From NCBI GenBank assembly GCA_016213345.1, contig JACRAO010000050.1, positions 1 to 13,699 on the forward strand: DNA of 13,699 nt, read 5' to 3'. The stretch's first letter is position 1; each line of letters starts with the position of its first letter. A program made the translations under genes and the position numbers. The notes beneath the pieces were generated by a model. That model made no database searches. It had not been told where the DNA came from and saw only the letters and a program-made list of their open reading frames with translations. Source of the DNA: Bdellovibrio sp. (GTDB lineage Bacteria; Bdellovibrionota; UBA1018). Positions 13,425 through 13,699 of the stretch are shown here, piece after piece.

Positions 13425-13453
13425 CTGACGGCGGTTGTTTTTTAACATATACA
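13425..13453 (+). promoter_or_regulatory. Weak candidate parA promoter
   Basis: CTGACG (13425-13430) and TATACA (13448-13453) are 17 bp apart; each matches the consensus at 4 of 6 positions. The resulting start near 13460 would give a parA leader of about 55 nt. It overlaps the 3' arm of the CGTCAGC/GCTGACG inverted repeat. Confidence 0.28.
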
Positions 13454-13458
13454 TACAC

Positions 13459-13486
13459 GCGCATCTCCATTGTTACGGGGGTGCGC
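13459..13486 (+). promoter_or_regulatory. Hairpin in the parA 5' leader
   Basis: GCGCATCTCC (13459-13468) pairs with GGGGGTGCGC (13477-13486), 10 bp including two G-U pairs, with the 8-nt loop ATTGTTAC. It lies 17 nt before the parA Shine-Dalgarno. The same DNA carries the -10 region of the minus-strand promoter, so it could also be a DNA operator. Confidence 0.45.
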
Positions 13487-13498
13487 TGAACCTGTCAA
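13470..13498 (-). promoter_or_regulatory. Minus-strand promoter facing away from parA
   Basis: A perfect -35 box TTGACA (13493-13498) is followed after 17-18 bp by TAACAAT (13469-13475), a mediocre -10. It points away from parA and toward the candidate small RNA and its terminator. Confidence 0.42.
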
Positions 13499-13515
13499 TA
13501 CATGGAGGAGAATTT

Positions 13516-13699
13516 ATGGAATTACGAACAAGCCCAATCATTGCGATTTGCACTCAAAAGGGCGGGGTGGGAAAAACCACTACAGCAATTAACCTAAGCG
13601 CTTGCCTGGCCTCTAATGAAATCAAAGTTTTGCTTTGTGACATGGATCCTCAAGCCCACGCAACTATTGGACTTGGCATTCAAACACACAAGCTAGAGA
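13516..13699 (+). CDS. parA: ParA/Soj-type partitioning ATPase, 5' part only
   Basis: The first 61 codons are present and the gene runs off the window. The deviant Walker A motif KGGVGKTT has both signature lysines (Lys15 and Lys20), and DMDPQAHATIGLG follows (Walker A'-like, about 42-54). No N-terminal helix-turn-helix precedes the Walker box, so it is the short, chromosomal-type ParA/Soj rather than a P1-plasmid ParA. ParA binds ATP and nucleoid DNA and, with ParB-parS, segregates replicons. GGAGGAG (13504-13510) lies 5 nt before the ATG. A leader hairpin and an antisense-side promoter precede it. parB would be expected next. Confidence 0.93.
   Translation, partial: MELRTSPIIAICTQKGGVGKTTTAINLSACLASNEIKVLLCDMDPQAHATIGLGIQTHKLE

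Larger units (their letters stand above)
13350..13463 (-). ncRNA. Candidate small RNA antisense to the parA leader
   Basis: A minus-strand transcript from about 13463 to 13350 would start at a TTGACA promoter (13470-13498) and end at a strong terminator (13351-13382). In between are two further hairpins: CGTCAGC/GCTGACG (13399-13405, 13424-13430), whose 18-nt loop can pair further as GGT-ACC, and CGAAAT/ATTTCG (13385-13400). No convincing ORF is in it. It runs away from parA and starts inside the region encoding the parA leader, so it overlaps only the far 5' part of that leader. This region and 13162-13349, where I see no gene, fill the gap 13095-13515. Confidence 0.45.

Noticed and set aside
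13399..13443. Plus-strand rho-independent terminator (CGTCAGC/GCTGACG then T-run)
   Set aside because: The T-run begins 7 nt after the stem and no plus-strand gene lies upstream. Treated as an internal hairpin of the minus-strand RNA.

Overview
The window is an A+T-rich stretch of a Gram-negative bacterial chromosome. Gram-negative identity follows from lptD (outer-membrane LPS assembly) and an outer-membrane-type LytM lipoprotein. The secreted protein with three GCxxxxC-linked repeats, and the general gene content, resemble Bdellovibrionota or related former Deltaproteobacteria. That placement is an impression from recalled protein styles and was not tested. Almost every gene is on the minus strand. 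The exceptions are a macrodomain gene at the left, a STAS gene at 11.6 kb and the start of parA at the right edge.

Region by region: 1-214 is a promoter-bearing leader. 215-760 (+) is a macrodomain ADP-ribose hydrolase that converges, with 24 nt overlap, on a secreted three-repeat protein (737-1429, -). 1562-3350 (-) is a two-TM RCK potassium channel followed by an overlapping stand-alone cyclic-nucleotide-binding protein. 3395-3466 (-) is tRNA-Arg(CCU). 3520-4907 (-) is surE followed by an NlpD/LytM-like lipoprotein. 4960-5212 is a large palindromic, MITE-like element with 44-bp perfect arms and a 70% G+C core. 5240-9192 (-) is accD, lptD and a SIS-domain protein, tightly packed. 9252-10517 (-) is a GAF/HD-GYP protein preceded by a structured leader or small RNA. 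10689-11612 (-) is rsmI, divergent from a STAS protein (11647-12009, +). The STAS gene converges on an acyltransferase-3 gene (12006-13094, -). 13116-13161 (-) is the 3' half of a tRNA-Glu(CUC) with no 5' half. 13350-13500 holds a probable minus-strand small RNA that is antisense to the parA leader. parA starts at 13516 (+) and runs off the window.

Together these are housekeeping genes for envelope and lipid supply (accD, lptD, LytM lipoprotein), nucleotide and ADP-ribose metabolism (surE, macrodomain), ribosome modification (rsmI), second-messenger sensing (HD-GYP, cNMP-binding protein beside a K+ channel, STAS) and chromosome or replicon partitioning (parA).

The points most worth a second look are: (1) the palindromic element; (2) an in-frame TAA inside the predicted signal peptide of lptD, downstream of an ATG that overlaps the accD stop; (3) the tRNA-Glu remnant, a possible att scar; (4) two candidate small RNAs, one with GGA motifs in hairpin loops upstream of the HD-GYP gene; and (5) the split channel/cNMP-sensor pair joined through a 12-bp repeat that carries ribosome-binding sites.
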